Source: Gemmatimonadota bacterium (GTDB lineage: Bacteria; Latescibacterota; UBA2968; UBA8231). From it: 45,796 nt of DNA. Of this stretch, positions 25,383 to 33,923 are shown one piece after another; positions within the stretch are counted from its first letter, which is position 1, and each line of letters begins with the position of its first letter. Position numbers and translations under genes: made by a program. The notes beneath the pieces were generated by a model. That model searched no databases. It saw nothing but the letters and a program-made list of their open reading frames with translations, and had not been told where the DNA came from. Location of the stretch: assembly GCA_009840005.1 (NCBI GenBank), contig VXOR01000005.1:1-45796 (forward strand). The letters are read 5' to 3'.

Positions 25383-26276
25383 TCAATGGACCTCCACGCC
25401 CACCTTTTGCGCCACCTCGTGAATGTAATTGCGCGCCCGCGTATTTTCCCAGTCCGTGTCGGGGTAATTGACGTACACCGGCGAGGCGACCGTGCCCGAA
25501 ACGCCGACGTCTCGGTAGTGCTCTATGGTGAGCAGCACGTCATCGTCCAGTTCACCCAAGCGTCTCAGATAGGTCTCATAGTCGAGCTGGCCCATCCCTA
25601 GGGGCACTTCGTCGAGTTTGGTCACCCAGTGGGAAGCATCCAAGGACACATCCTTGGCGTGGGCCGCAATAATGTCCGGGCCTAGCAAATCGAAGGCGTA
25701 TTCGAGGAAGGCCGTGGTATTGTAATAGGTCCGGTGGGTGGTCATATTGACCGGGTCGAGGATCACCTTGACCCTCGGTGAGGCCACGTCGTCGAGCAAA
25801 CGGCGCAGTTGCGCGGGCGCATCGATCGGCCCCCGATTGCCGGGGTGGACGCCCAAATCGACGCCTAGGTTTTCGGCTTCGGCCGCTACTTGGGCAATGC
25901 CCTGTACCAGCCGGTGCCAGACTTCGTCGGACCACAGGTCGCCTTCTTCGGGACCGTTGGCAATGACGCTGACGCCGACGCAGTGGGCGTTGAGGGCGCG
26001 GGCGGCGCGCAAGCCTTGGGACAGGGATTCGCTGGCTTCTCGGCGGAGATCAGAGTCGGGACTAGCTAGAGGCCAGCCACAGTGGTATAGGGTGACTTCG
26101 CCGATAAAGCAGCCCTGTGCTTCGACCGCGTCTCGGCACCGCTGCAACTGTTCCGGGTGCCAATCGTGCGCGGCGATGTGGCCGAGTCCTTTGACGCCTA
26201 TACGGGCTAGGCGCTGCAAGGTCCCGTCGATGTCGTCGGGGTTGATGCCGCTCCAGAATCCCACGCCCAAGCGCAT
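25383..26276 (-). CDS. Xylose-isomerase-like TIM-barrel sugar isomerase/epimerase
   Basis: About 297 residues of the AP-endonuclease-2/xylose-isomerase fold, in which sugars are isomerised or epimerised at a divalent metal. Strand-end segments are visible: MRLGVGFW, KGLGHIAAHDWHPEQ, DLGVHPGNRGP, VKVILDPVNM (Asp ligand), IIAAHAKDV (His ligand) and LLTIEHYRD (Glu ligand). The first acidic ligand seems replaced by His in LGVHPG. The start at 26276 is chosen because the frame upstream is unlike the family and GGGGGT precedes this ATG. It is the promoter-proximal gene of the minus-strand pair with 23772-25343. The exact sugar is unknown. Confidence 0.82.
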   Translation of the reverse strand: MRLGVGFWSGINPDDIDGTLQRLARIGVKGLGHIAAHDWHPEQLQRCRDAVEAQGCFIGEVTLYHCGWPLASPDSDLRREASESLSQGLRAARALNAHCVGVSVIANGPEEGDLWSDEVWHRLVQGIAQVAAEAENLGVDLGVHPGNRGPIDAPAQLRRLLDDVASPRVKVILDPVNMTTHRTYYNTTAFLEYAFDLLGPDIIAAHAKDVSLDASHWVTKLDEVPLGMGQLDYETYLRRLGELDDDVLLTIEHYRDVGVSGTVASPVYVNYPDTDWENTRARNYIHEVAQKVGVEVH

Positions 26277-26368
26277 AGTTGTACCCCCTGTTGGAATTGG
26301 GCCTAATATTGGGCGATTGGCTATCGGGGACAAGCCGGGTGGAGGGGCAGCTTATAGGATCGCGGCGT

Positions 26369-26397
26369 TTGACTTTCTGCGCGAAAATATCTTGAAT
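26369..26397 (+). promoter_or_regulatory. Possible sigma-70-type promoter upstream of the methyltransferase gene
   Basis: TTGACT (26369-26374) is followed after 17 bp by TTGAAT (26392-26397) in the 240-bp divergent gap between the sugar-isomerase and methyltransferase genes. The -10 matches the consensus at four of six positions. It would give a leader of about 110 nt. Weak evidence only. Confidence 0.25.
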
Positions 26398-26516
26398 ACC
26401 GGATTGCCCTCAGCGCACTAGCGTGCTCTGCGGACAATGGGTAGCCTGCGTGGTTGCCCAACACCTAGGAACTATCGCACCCAAAAAGCCAGCTCAGAAA
26501 AGGAGGATTAAATCCC

Positions 26517-27356
26517 ATGAGCGAGTCAAAGAGCGATGCAACATATACGATGGGACGCAGCCAGGGGGAAGAGGATCGTCTAATTCAGCAGTCGCAACTG
26601 TACGACGCCGTGACGCGGCGCTTCTTTAGAGAGGCCGGCATCAGCAGCGGGATGAAGGTGCTCGACATTGGCAGCGGCCCCGGAGACGTGGCCCTGACAG
26701 CCGCCGAGTTGGTCGGGCCAGAAGGAGCCGTCGTGGGCGTGGATGTAAATCCGGCGATTATTGAAACGGCGCAGGCACGGGCGCAAGCGGCCGGATTCAC
26801 CAACGTCGAATTTGTCGCGGGGGACGCCCGGACCTTGGAGTTGGGGAACGACTTCGACGCCGTAATCGGCAGGCTAGTTCTTATGTACATGGCCGATCCC
26901 GCCGACGCCCTGAAACAGCTCGCAACCCGCCTGCGCCCAGGGGGGATCGTGGCCTTTCAGGAGGCTGATTTCACCCCCTATCAACAAATGCCTCATTCTC
27001 CAGATACGCCCCTCGCAAACGAGTTGATCGGCTGGGTCCTCGCAGTATTCGAGCGTTCTGGGGCGCATATCGACATGGGCTTCGGCCTGTACCGCGCTTT
27101 CGTCGAGGCCGGCCTGCCCGAGCCATACATGCACTGCGAGTATCCGGTCGGCGGTCCGGATGGTTGGGCCGGATACTCATATGCTGCCAACAGCTTGCGC
27201 AGCGTACTCCCACTCCTCGAACAGTACGGAATCACCACAGCGGAAGAGCTTGACGTGGATACCCTAGCCGAGCGGGTTCGGCAAGAAGTGGTGACGTCGA
27301 AACGCCCGATTCGCCTGGTGCCCCATGTAACCGCTTGGGCACAGCTTGCGAGCTAA
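26517..27356 (+). CDS. Class I SAM-dependent methyltransferase
   Basis: A 279-residue methyltransferase. The SAM-binding motif I is VLDIGSGPGDVAL (about residues 45-57), followed by GVDVNP (motif II acidic residue) and EFVAGDARTLELG (motif III). GRLVLMYMADPADALKQLATRLRPGGIVAFQE is the usual motif IV to VI arrangement of Methyltransf_11/25 proteins. There is no leader peptide, so it is cytosolic. AAAGGAGG lies upstream of the ATG. The next gene starts 4 bp after its stop, so it is co-transcribed with the two Gfo/Idh/MocA genes. The methyl acceptor is unknown. Confidence 0.87.
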   Translation: MSESKSDATYTMGRSQGEEDRLIQQSQLYDAVTRRFFREAGISSGMKVLDIGSGPGDVALTAAELVGPEGAVVGVDVNPAIIETAQARAQAAGFTNVEFVAGDARTLELGNDFDAVIGRLVLMYMADPADALKQLATRLRPGGIVAFQEADFTPYQQMPHSPDTPLANELIGWVLAVFERSGAHIDMGFGLYRAFVEAGLPEPYMHCEYPVGGPDGWAGYSYAANSLRSVLPLLEQYGITTAEELDVDTLAERVRQEVVTSKRPIRLVPHVTAWAQLAS

Positions 27357-27359
27357 ACA

Positions 27360-28436
27360 ATGAGCAAGTGGAAAATCGCCGGGATCAACTTCGACCATCT
27401 GCACATGGGCGACAATTTGCGCATGGCTTTTGAGCACGCAGACGTCGAAATCGTCGGCATCTGCGACGAGCAGCCCGATCGCATGAGGCAAGCGTGCGAG
27501 GATTTCGCCATTCCAGCCGATAGAGTTTTCACCGACTACCGGGAGTGTCTGGAAAAGACCCAGCCGGACATCGTCCTGTTGTGCCCGGCTACCGCTGAAC
27601 ACGGGGAGTGGACCGAAAAGGTCGCGCCCTTCGGCGTGCACATCATCATGGAAAAACCCTTCGCCGCCACCCTCGCCGAGGCGGACCAGATGCAGCGGGC
27701 CATGGAGGGGACGGGCAAACTGTTGGCGATCAACTGGCCACTAACTTGGTATCCACCGCACCGCACGGCGCAGCGGCTCATCTCCGCAGGCGAGATCGGC
27801 GAGGTGATCGAAGTCCACTACTACGACGGCAACCGAGGGCCGCTGTGGCACCTCGCCGACAAAGTGGAGCGCACATCCGACGACGTCGAGCGGGAAAAAC
27901 CCACGAGTTGGTTCTACAAAAAGGAGGCGGGCGGCGGCGCACTGCTAGACTACCTAGGCTACGGCACCACATTGGGCACTTGGTACATGGACGGCCGGGC
28001 ACCAATTGAAGTGACGGCCACCGTAGATCAGCCCCAAGGGCTTGAGGTAGATGAACACTGCATTGCCGTCGCGCGCTACGAGCGGGGCCTGTCGAAATTC
28101 GAGACGCGCTGGGGCACCTTTACCGATCCTTGGACCCTGCAACCCCAGCCCAAGTGCGGCTTTGTCATCGTCGGCAGCGAGGGCACGATTAGTTCCTACG
28201 ACTACGAGGAGGTAATCCGCGTGCAGACGCGGGCGCAGCCAGCAACTGAGGAACGGCCGATAGATGTGCTCGAACCGCCGTTTCAGAATCCCGTCCAGTA
28301 CGTAATTCACTGCATTGAAGAGGACCAACCCATCGAGGGGCCGCTCTCGCCAGCACTGTGCCGCATCGGCCAACAGATCGTCGATACGGCCTGCCAGAGC
28401 GCTGCGCAGAAGCGCACATTGCCGCTGATTCAGTAG
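27360..28436 (+). CDS. Gfo/Idh/MocA oxidoreductase, variant nucleotide loop
   Basis: A 358-residue NAD(P)-dependent sugar oxidoreductase homologue. The N-terminal Rossmann strand reads KIAGINFDHLHMGD, where the usual GxGxxG is replaced, so cofactor binding may be altered. EKPFAATLAEAD carries the family's catalytic-loop Lys-Pro. GGGALLDYLGYG in the C-terminal domain aligns with the helix that normally bears the GG.l.D.G.H segment, with the His missing. It is translated right after the methyltransferase (4-bp gap), and the next oxidoreductase starts 4 bp after its stop. The sugar substrate is unknown; the loss of signature residues may mean a different cofactor mode. Confidence 0.82.
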   Translation: MSKWKIAGINFDHLHMGDNLRMAFEHADVEIVGICDEQPDRMRQACEDFAIPADRVFTDYRECLEKTQPDIVLLCPATAEHGEWTEKVAPFGVHIIMEKPFAATLAEADQMQRAMEGTGKLLAINWPLTWYPPHRTAQRLISAGEIGEVIEVHYYDGNRGPLWHLADKVERTSDDVEREKPTSWFYKKEAGGGALLDYLGYGTTLGTWYMDGRAPIEVTATVDQPQGLEVDEHCIAVARYERGLSKFETRWGTFTDPWTLQPQPKCGFVIVGSEGTISSYDYEEVIRVQTRAQPATEERPIDVLEPPFQNPVQYVIHCIEEDQPIEGPLSPALCRIGQQIVDTACQSAAQKRTLPLIQ

Positions 28437-28439
28437 CTT

Positions 28440-29561
28440 ATGGCGGAAAGCCAAGACAGCGGCTATGGACGAGGCAAAACCGGGTCGGAGACCGCAGTAC
28501 CAGCCCCGGATTTACCCTACCAGCCGCACGATCCTGCGACCTATCGTCCGCAGATCGGCCTAATCGGCTGCGGCGGCATCTCCGAGATGCACTTGCGGGC
28601 CTATAAAAACGCCGGCTATGAGGTCGCGGCTCTGTGCAGCCGCGACCGGGAGCGCGTCGAGCAGCGGCAGCGGGAGTTCTACCCCGAGGCCGACACGTAC
28701 CTCGACTATCGGGAATTGCTCGCCCGCGACGATGTCGAGGTGGTGGACATCACCCCCCATCCGCAGGAGCGGCTGCCGATCCTCGAAGCGGCCATTGACG
28801 CGGGTAAACACGTCCTCAGCCAGAAGCCTTTTGTGCTCGACTTGGATGTGGGCGAGGCGCTCATTGCCCGGGCCGAGCGGTGCGGCGTGCAACTGGCCGT
28901 CAACCAGAATGGCCGCTGGGCACCGCATTTTAGCTACATGCGCCACGCTGTGGCCGCCGGCTTGGTCGGCCAAGTGCAGAGCATCGAGTTCGCCGTGCAT
29001 TGGGACCACAACTGGATCGCCGGTTCTGCCTTTGACGCGGTGGAAGATCTGGTACTCTACGACTTTGGGATGCACTGGTTCGATATGGCGGCGGTGCTCT
29101 TAGGCGACGAGACGCCGCAAAAGGTCCACGCCTCGGCCCGGCACACAGCCGGTCAGGACGCCAAACCGCCGCTCTTGGCTCAAGCGGCGATTGAGTGCGC
29201 AGGCGCACAGGCGACGATTTTCTTTAACGGCAACACCCGCCAAGGACAACAGGATCGCACCTATCTCGTCGGCACGGAGGGCACCATAGGTACGAGCGGC
29301 GTAGATTTGACGGCGCAAGAAGTCGTCTTGTACACCGCGGAGGGTGTGGCCCGGCCACGGCTTGTGGGGACGTGGTTTGAGCAGGGGTTTCACGGGACCA
29401 TGGCCGAACTGCTCTGCGCCGTCGAGGAGAGTCGAGAACCCAACAACAGCGCCCGCGCCAATCTGGCGAGTTTGGCGCTGTGCTTTGCGGCCGTGGCGAG
29501 CGCTCACCGTGGCGAGCCGGTAGTACCGGGGGCGGTGCGGCGATTGCCCGGCCATTATTAA
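28440..29561 (+). CDS. Gfo/Idh/MocA oxidoreductase
   Basis: A 373-residue family member with canonical features: LIGCGGISEMH (GxGxxG at about residue 40), the acidic second-strand end, SQKPFVLD (Lys-Pro) and LYDFGMHWFDM (D.G.H). An N-terminal extension of about 35 residues precedes the Rossmann domain. It should oxidise or reduce a sugar or inositol-like compound with NAD(P). It is the last gene of the methyltransferase operon. Its stop codon TAA (29559-29561) lies inside the left end of a palindromic repeat element. The substrate is unknown. Confidence 0.88.
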   Translation: MAESQDSGYGRGKTGSETAVPAPDLPYQPHDPATYRPQIGLIGCGGISEMHLRAYKNAGYEVAALCSRDRERVEQRQREFYPEADTYLDYRELLARDDVEVVDITPHPQERLPILEAAIDAGKHVLSQKPFVLDLDVGEALIARAERCGVQLAVNQNGRWAPHFSYMRHAVAAGLVGQVQSIEFAVHWDHNWIAGSAFDAVEDLVLYDFGMHWFDMAAVLLGDETPQKVHASARHTAGQDAKPPLLAQAAIECAGAQATIFFNGNTRQGQQDRTYLVGTEGTIGTSGVDLTAQEVVLYTAEGVARPRLVGTWFEQGFHGTMAELLCAVEESREPNNSARANLASLALCFAAVASAHRGEPVVPGAVRRLPGHY

Positions 29562-29710
29562 ATGATATTACGCATGGGCATTGAGGTATAGATGCTTCGA
29601 CTCCGCTTCGCTTCGCTCAGCATGACCCGATGAAGCAACAAACCAGCACTTGTCATGCTGAGCAAAGCGAAGCATCCCATACCTAGGAGCCTGTGCGTAA
29701 TGTCCGTTAA
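29558..29710. mobile_element. MITE-like palindromic element, copy B (153 bp), variant ends
   Basis: The ends TTAAATGATATTACGCA (29558-29574) and TGCGTAATGTCCGTTAA (29694-29710) are imperfect inverted repeats unlike those of copies A and C. The inner core (GATGCTTCGACTCCGCTTCG.. and ..GTCATGCTGAGC..CGAAGCATC) is shared with them. No target-site duplication was found. The left end overlaps the stop codon of the preceding gene. Confidence 0.7.
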
Positions 29711-29750
29711 TTGAAATACTACTGAACTGCCTACAATTTGGAGGTTTCCC

Positions 29751-30599
29751 ATGGATGCAACCTGCCTGCAATATGCGTTGACCGAGGAGGAGCGTCGCCA
29801 ATTTGACGAGGACGGCTTCTTCATCGTCCGCGATGTGCTGCCCTTGGATTTGGTAGCCCAGCTCATTCCCATCGTCGATCGCCTCGACGCCGAGGCCCGG
29901 CTGCAAAAGGGGCTGGAAAAGCACCAGATGCACAACTTTTTCGACTTTATCGGCAAAGACGAACTCTTTCTGGAGCTGCTCGACTGGCCAAAGACGTTCG
30001 CCAAGGTATTTGGGATTTTGGGCTGGCACATCCAGCTCTACCACTCGCACTTGATCGTCACTCCGCCTTTAGACGGCGTCGTGCCCGCGCGCAAGCGGCT
30101 GGGCTGGCATCAAGACAGCGGACGGCTCAACATCGACATGGAGACTCAGCCCCGGCCGAGGGTCTCGCTCAAGGTGGCGTATTTTCTCACGGACTGCACC
30201 GAGACCAATCGCGGCAACTTCCACGCGGTGCCCGGCTCGCACCTAAAAAACAAGCTGGAAATGCCCGAAGACGAGGACTTAGATCCAGTGGGCGCAACGC
30301 CGATCCAAGTGGCAGCGGGCGACGCGGTGTTTTTCGACCGACGCATCTGGCATGCGGCCGGCCACAACTTTTCGCCCAACGCACGCCGGGCGCTGTTCTA
30401 CGGCTATAGCTACCGCTGGTTGCGGCCGCGCGACGACATGACGGTAGAACACCTGATGGACCGCTGCAATCCGATCCGCCAGCAGCTATTAGGTGCCGGC
30501 CCGAGCGGCGGGCACGGCTACACCTCGCCCAAAGAAGAAGACGTGCCGCTGAGGGAGTGGATCCGCGAGCATTTGGGTGACGAAGCGGTGGTGGAGTAA
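29751..30599 (+). CDS. PhyH-family dioxygenase (copy 5)
   Basis: A 282-residue PhyH protein. Iron ligands are H120 and D122 (GWHQDS) and H201 (IWHAAGHN); R212 or R213 follows for 2-oxoglutarate. The family core TETNRGNFHAVPGSH is intact. GGAGGTTT sits upstream of the ATG at 29751. It lies alone between two palindromic elements, convergent with the mini-polymerase gene. Substrate is not identifiable. Codon use and GC match the surrounding chromosome. Confidence 0.87.
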   Translation: MDATCLQYALTEEERRQFDEDGFFIVRDVLPLDLVAQLIPIVDRLDAEARLQKGLEKHQMHNFFDFIGKDELFLELLDWPKTFAKVFGILGWHIQLYHSHLIVTPPLDGVVPARKRLGWHQDSGRLNIDMETQPRPRVSLKVAYFLTDCTETNRGNFHAVPGSHLKNKLEMPEDEDLDPVGATPIQVAAGDAVFFDRRIWHAAGHNFSPNARRALFYGYSYRWLRPRDDMTVEHLMDRCNPIRQQLLGAGPSGGHGYTSPKEEDVPLREWIREHLGDEAVVE

Positions 30600-30621
30600 A
30601 CGCCGCCCGTTTAGTCCGACG

Positions 30622-30777
30622 CTAAGTACACGACAGTAATCGAGTGGACGTTAGGCATGGGAGGGCTGAGATGCTTCGACTCCGCCTTGCTCCGCTCAGC
30701 ATGACCGGTGATGACGCCCCTGTTGTCATGCTGAGCGAAGCGAAGCATCCCATACCGCTCTACTGTCGTGTACTTAG
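30622..30777. mobile_element. MITE-like palindromic element, copy C (156 bp)
   Basis: The ends CTAAGTACACGACAGTA (30622-30638) and TACTGTCGTGTACTTAG (30761-30777) are perfect 17-bp inverted repeats, matching copy A. The inner palindrome is shared. TCCGACG lies directly outside both ends (30615-30621 and 30778-30784), and the match extends to 11 bp (TTAGTCCGACG) if the last TTAG is counted. This is a target-site duplication. The right end supplies the stop codon of the mini-polymerase gene. Confidence 0.85.
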
Positions 30778-33700
30778 TCCGACGTCAATCCCACAAAGAG
30801 CCGGCTGAACAAGCTAGTCAGCGGCTCGACCTCGCTGCGCTCAGCCGCCCTAGCAAAGACTACGCCCGGCTGCGCGGCCCTAGCGGCCCGACCCAAAACG
30901 TGATAATCGGCCCGGCTGGGCTGTTGGGCCGCTTCCCGCGCCTCGCTCCAGCCCTGGTTGGTGGCAGCCAAACCCCATAAGGCACGCGGGGCCCGCACCT
31001 TGGCCTCCTCCACCGACAGGCCGTCGCGCCAACAACCGCGCTGGGCGAATAGGCCGCCATCTTCCCGATAGATTAACCCACCGCCCACGTATTGAATCAA
31101 CTGCTGTTGGTTGCCCCGCGCCCCCGACAGCGACAACAGCGCTAGGGGCCCTAATTCATTGTCGTCGAAATCGGCCTGCTGGTAGAAAGCCGCCACTAAC
31201 TCGTCGCTGTACATTTGCCACTCGTCCCAATCGGCCTCCTCGGGCTGCTCGGGCCACTCCTTACTCGAACCTAGGAAGGGATTGAAGGAGGCCCCCGACT
31301 GCTTGCAGACCTCAAAGCCGCGCCGCGTCAACTGGTCGAGTGCCTCCAGTGCTCGCTGCAAACCCTCGCGCTGTAGCACCTGAGCTAGCAAGCGGTTGAG
31401 ATCGTGCTTGGAAAACAGCCGACTGCCATCCACGACCACTCCGGTCAGCCGCTCCACTTCGGCGCGGCCTTCCTCCGTGCGACAAAGCTGTGCCAAGCCC
31501 CATATCGTGCCGTGGTAGTTGTCGGCCACGTAGCGCCATATATCTGCATCGCGCTGTATGTGTCCGGCCACCGACAGCACAGTCTCGGCTTCGGTCTGGG
31601 CTTCCTCAGTAAGAGGCAAAAACACCTCTATCTGATCGCCGTCGAAATCTAGCTCCATCAGTCGACAAACGCGCGGATGGACGCGCACTGCGGCTTCAGT
31701 CAAACGCTGCGGACGAAAGGCCACCACTGCGGTGGACGCCGGGCCATCGTCAACCAGCACCCGCTGGGCGCTGTACAGCAGCACCCACGAACGCTCCATG
31801 ATCGCGTCCAGAACCTCAGTCGCTCGGGACGAACGGCGCGCCACTTCCTCGGCGCGACCTGCCTCCCGCTCTACCTGAGGCCCGAACAAAGCCCAGGCCA
31901 TTTCCTCGGGCAGGCCCACTTGGTCGAGCTCCAACTCAAACTCCGAGACAAGCGCGGCCCGGCCGCTAAACAGTGGTCTAGCCCGGAAGTGGAGGTGCTC
32001 CGGCCGCAACAACGCGGTAAAAAGGTCCTCCACCCGTTGGGTCACCTGCGCCACTGCTGGCCCGACTAGGGCTTCGGGCGCTTCGCTATCGACGATGCGT
32101 TGCAAGCGCGTATTGGCTTCGACCAAATCCTCGTAGCAGTCTCGGATCGGGTCGAACTCGGTCTCCGTGGGCAAACCCACCGTCCCCACTTGACGTCCCG
32201 GTGCCCACGGGTGCGGCACTGGCCGGGCCAAGGTCAGTCCCTCCGGCTCGGCAAAGGAAAAGCGCAACTCCCCGCCCGCCAACTCGGCTCGTATCCCGGC
32301 CATGCCCAACAACTGCTGCAACAAGGCAAAACGCGGGGACGGGAGGGAAGATGGGGATATTGGGCCGGAGGCCAAGCGCTGGCCAAGCGCATTGGCGTCG
32401 GGACGCTCAGCCGCGGCCGTGTTGAACAAAGCGTGGATATTGGCTACGGCCCCGGCCTCGCATAAAGCGCCGTAGGCCATCATGTCGAGCGCTGGTCCGC
32501 CGACTCCTGCCACCGCGATTTCCAAGTGCTCGGCCGCGGTGTGGGCCGCCAAACAGCCCCAGTACACCCACCCCACGGTGCTGCGATAGGGTAGCTTTGC
32601 GCCTTTGAGAGTCAGTTGCTCCATGCCGTCTTCGGGCAATTCCGCCGCCGCTAGCTGAGCTTTTAACGTCTCTTCGCTGGGTGCTTGGAAAGGCGGCACC
32701 ACCGCTGGGTGCCCGGCGGCTTGCGCGAGGCGACCCATGACCGCCTCGCGCTGCTGGCCGAAGTTGAGCCGCGAGACCATGCTGGTGGGGCTGAAGATGA
32801 GCTCTATCGGCGTACCATCGGGCAACTGCGGCATGTCGGCGTCGGGCAGGATGCGCGTCACCACCCCCTTGGCACCGTGGCGATTGCTTAGTTTGTCGCC
32901 CACCCCCATTGCGGCGGGGAAATCCATCCGCGCCGCGGCCGACTCGCTAATGACTAAGCCATCCTCAAACGTGTCCCCGTCCCACATGACGAAGGCGGTC
33001 AGCAGATTGTACCCACCCCAAAAGTCGGCGGCCTCGGGCTCGTATCCAGTCTGCACTAGGGCTGGTTCGGGTTTGTGGCCCTTGGAGGCCAAGCGCTGGT
33101 CGTGCTGCTGGCGGAACCAACCCGTGGAGTGGACCGGTGCCGCTGTATCGGCGGCGCTCGTCCACTGGCGCATCATATTGACGCCCATCAGGGCGCGATT
33201 GGTATCGTCGTGTTCTAAGAAGGGCACCATGGAGGCCGAAAACCCCAAGATGCTGTCGGGCGCGTCGTCGATCCGTTCGAGCTTGCCGTCGCGGATGCGG
33301 GCACCGCGAGCCACTTCCAGCACTCGGCCGATATTGGGGCCCTCGGGGATGCAGTAGGGGCACACTAGACCGTATTGGCTGTAGGGGAAAACATCTTGGC
33401 CGTCAAACGGCTCGACGACGATGGGGATCAAAGTCAGCCGCCGCAGATGGGTATAGCGGTCAAGCCAGTTGGTCGCCTGTAGATACTGCGAAGTTTCCTC
33501 CAGGTGGAAGTCGCGCAGCCAAGCGTCCAAAGGCAGCCAGTTGCGCACCAAGTCGTCGTCCCAGGCCAACTGCTCGGGGGCCGCCTCCAACCTTTGGTCA
33601 ACAAAGTCGTAGAGCTGCTCGCCCACACACAGAATTTGCGCCTGATCGAGTTCGCGTCGGTCGGGATAGGGGACCACGACCCGGTAGTTGCCTTCAATGT

Positions 33701-33923
33701 GGAAAAGGCCATCGCGGTCGGGCCGAGGCAAATCTCGGTACTCAACCTCGACCGAGGCATCGCCGAGTCCCAAGCTCAGTTTAATGGAAAAAGTATAAGA
33801 GTCCTGTTGTTCGACTTGATAATCGGCCAGCGGCAAGCGCTCACCCAAAAGCCGGGGCAGGCGCTGGTGGACGAAAAGGTCAAAGGACTCCCTATGCCAA
33901 GGTACGTCGAGATTCAATGTCAT
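30774..33923 (-). CDS. Compact single-chain RpoB-RpoC-like RNA polymerase
   Basis: A 1049-residue protein joining catalytic parts of both large RNA polymerase subunits. RpoB part: GLFHIEGNYRVVV (72-84), PEGPNIG (193-199), FLEHDDTNRALMG (235-247), FED (319-321), GDKLSNRHGAKG with both catalytic lysines K344 and K352, and the C-terminal clamp segment YRSTVGWVYW. RpoC part: LFSGRAALV.E (651-661), GLPEEMAWALFGP, VHPRVCRLMELDFDGDQ with the magnesium-binding DFDGD (759-763), GFEVCKQSG (869-877), SGARGNQQQ (933-941) and a bridge-helix-like REGL-type segment (966-). Missing are the RpoB lobes, the RpoC N-terminal zinc finger, most of the trigger loop and everything beyond. Bacterial RpoB plus RpoC total about 2,700 residues. 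It overlaps the upstream sigma gene by 4 bp. Identification of motifs is firm; transcription activity is inferred. Confidence 0.85.
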   Translation of the reverse strand: MTLNLDVPWHRESFDLFVHQRLPRLLGERLPLADYQVEQQDSYTFSIKLSLGLGDASVEVEYRDLPRPDRDGLFHIEGNYRVVVPYPDRRELDQAQILCVGEQLYDFVDQRLEAAPEQLAWDDDLVRNWLPLDAWLRDFHLEETSQYLQATNWLDRYTHLRRLTLIPIVVEPFDGQDVFPYSQYGLVCPYCIPEGPNIGRVLEVARGARIRDGKLERIDDAPDSILGFSASMVPFLEHDDTNRALMGVNMMRQWTSAADTAAPVHSTGWFRQQHDQRLASKGHKPEPALVQTGYEPEAADFWGGYNLLTAFVMWDGDTFEDGLVISESAAARMDFPAAMGVGDKLSNRHGAKGVVTRILPDADMPQLPDGTPIELIFSPTSMVSRLNFGQQREAVMGRLAQAAGHPAVVPPFQAPSEETLKAQLAAAELPEDGMEQLTLKGAKLPYRSTVGWVYWGCLAAHTAAEHLEIAVAGVGGPALDMMAYGALCEAGAVANIHALFNTAAAERPDANALGQRLASGPISPSSLPSPRFALLQQLLGMAGIRAELAGGELRFSFAEPEGLTLARPVPHPWAPGRQVGTVGLPTETEFDPIRDCYEDLVEANTRLQRIVDSEAPEALVGPAVAQVTQRVEDLFTALLRPEHLHFRARPLFSGRAALVSEFELELDQVGLPEEMAWALFGPQVEREAGRAEEVARRSSRATEVLDAIMERSWVLLYSAQRVLVDDGPASTAVVAFRPQRLTEAAVRVHPRVCRLMELDFDGDQIEVFLPLTEEAQTEAETVLSVAGHIQRDADIWRYVADNYHGTIWGLAQLCRTEEGRAEVERLTGVVVDGSRLFSKHDLNRLLAQVLQREGLQRALEALDQLTRRGFEVCKQSGASFNPFLGSSKEWPEQPEEADWDEWQMYSDELVAAFYQQADFDDNELGPLALLSLSGARGNQQQLIQYVGGGLIYREDGGLFAQRGCWRDGLSVEEAKVRAPRALWGLAATNQGWSEAREAAQQPSRADYHVLGRAARAAQPGVVFARAAERSEVEPLTSLFSRLFVGLTSD

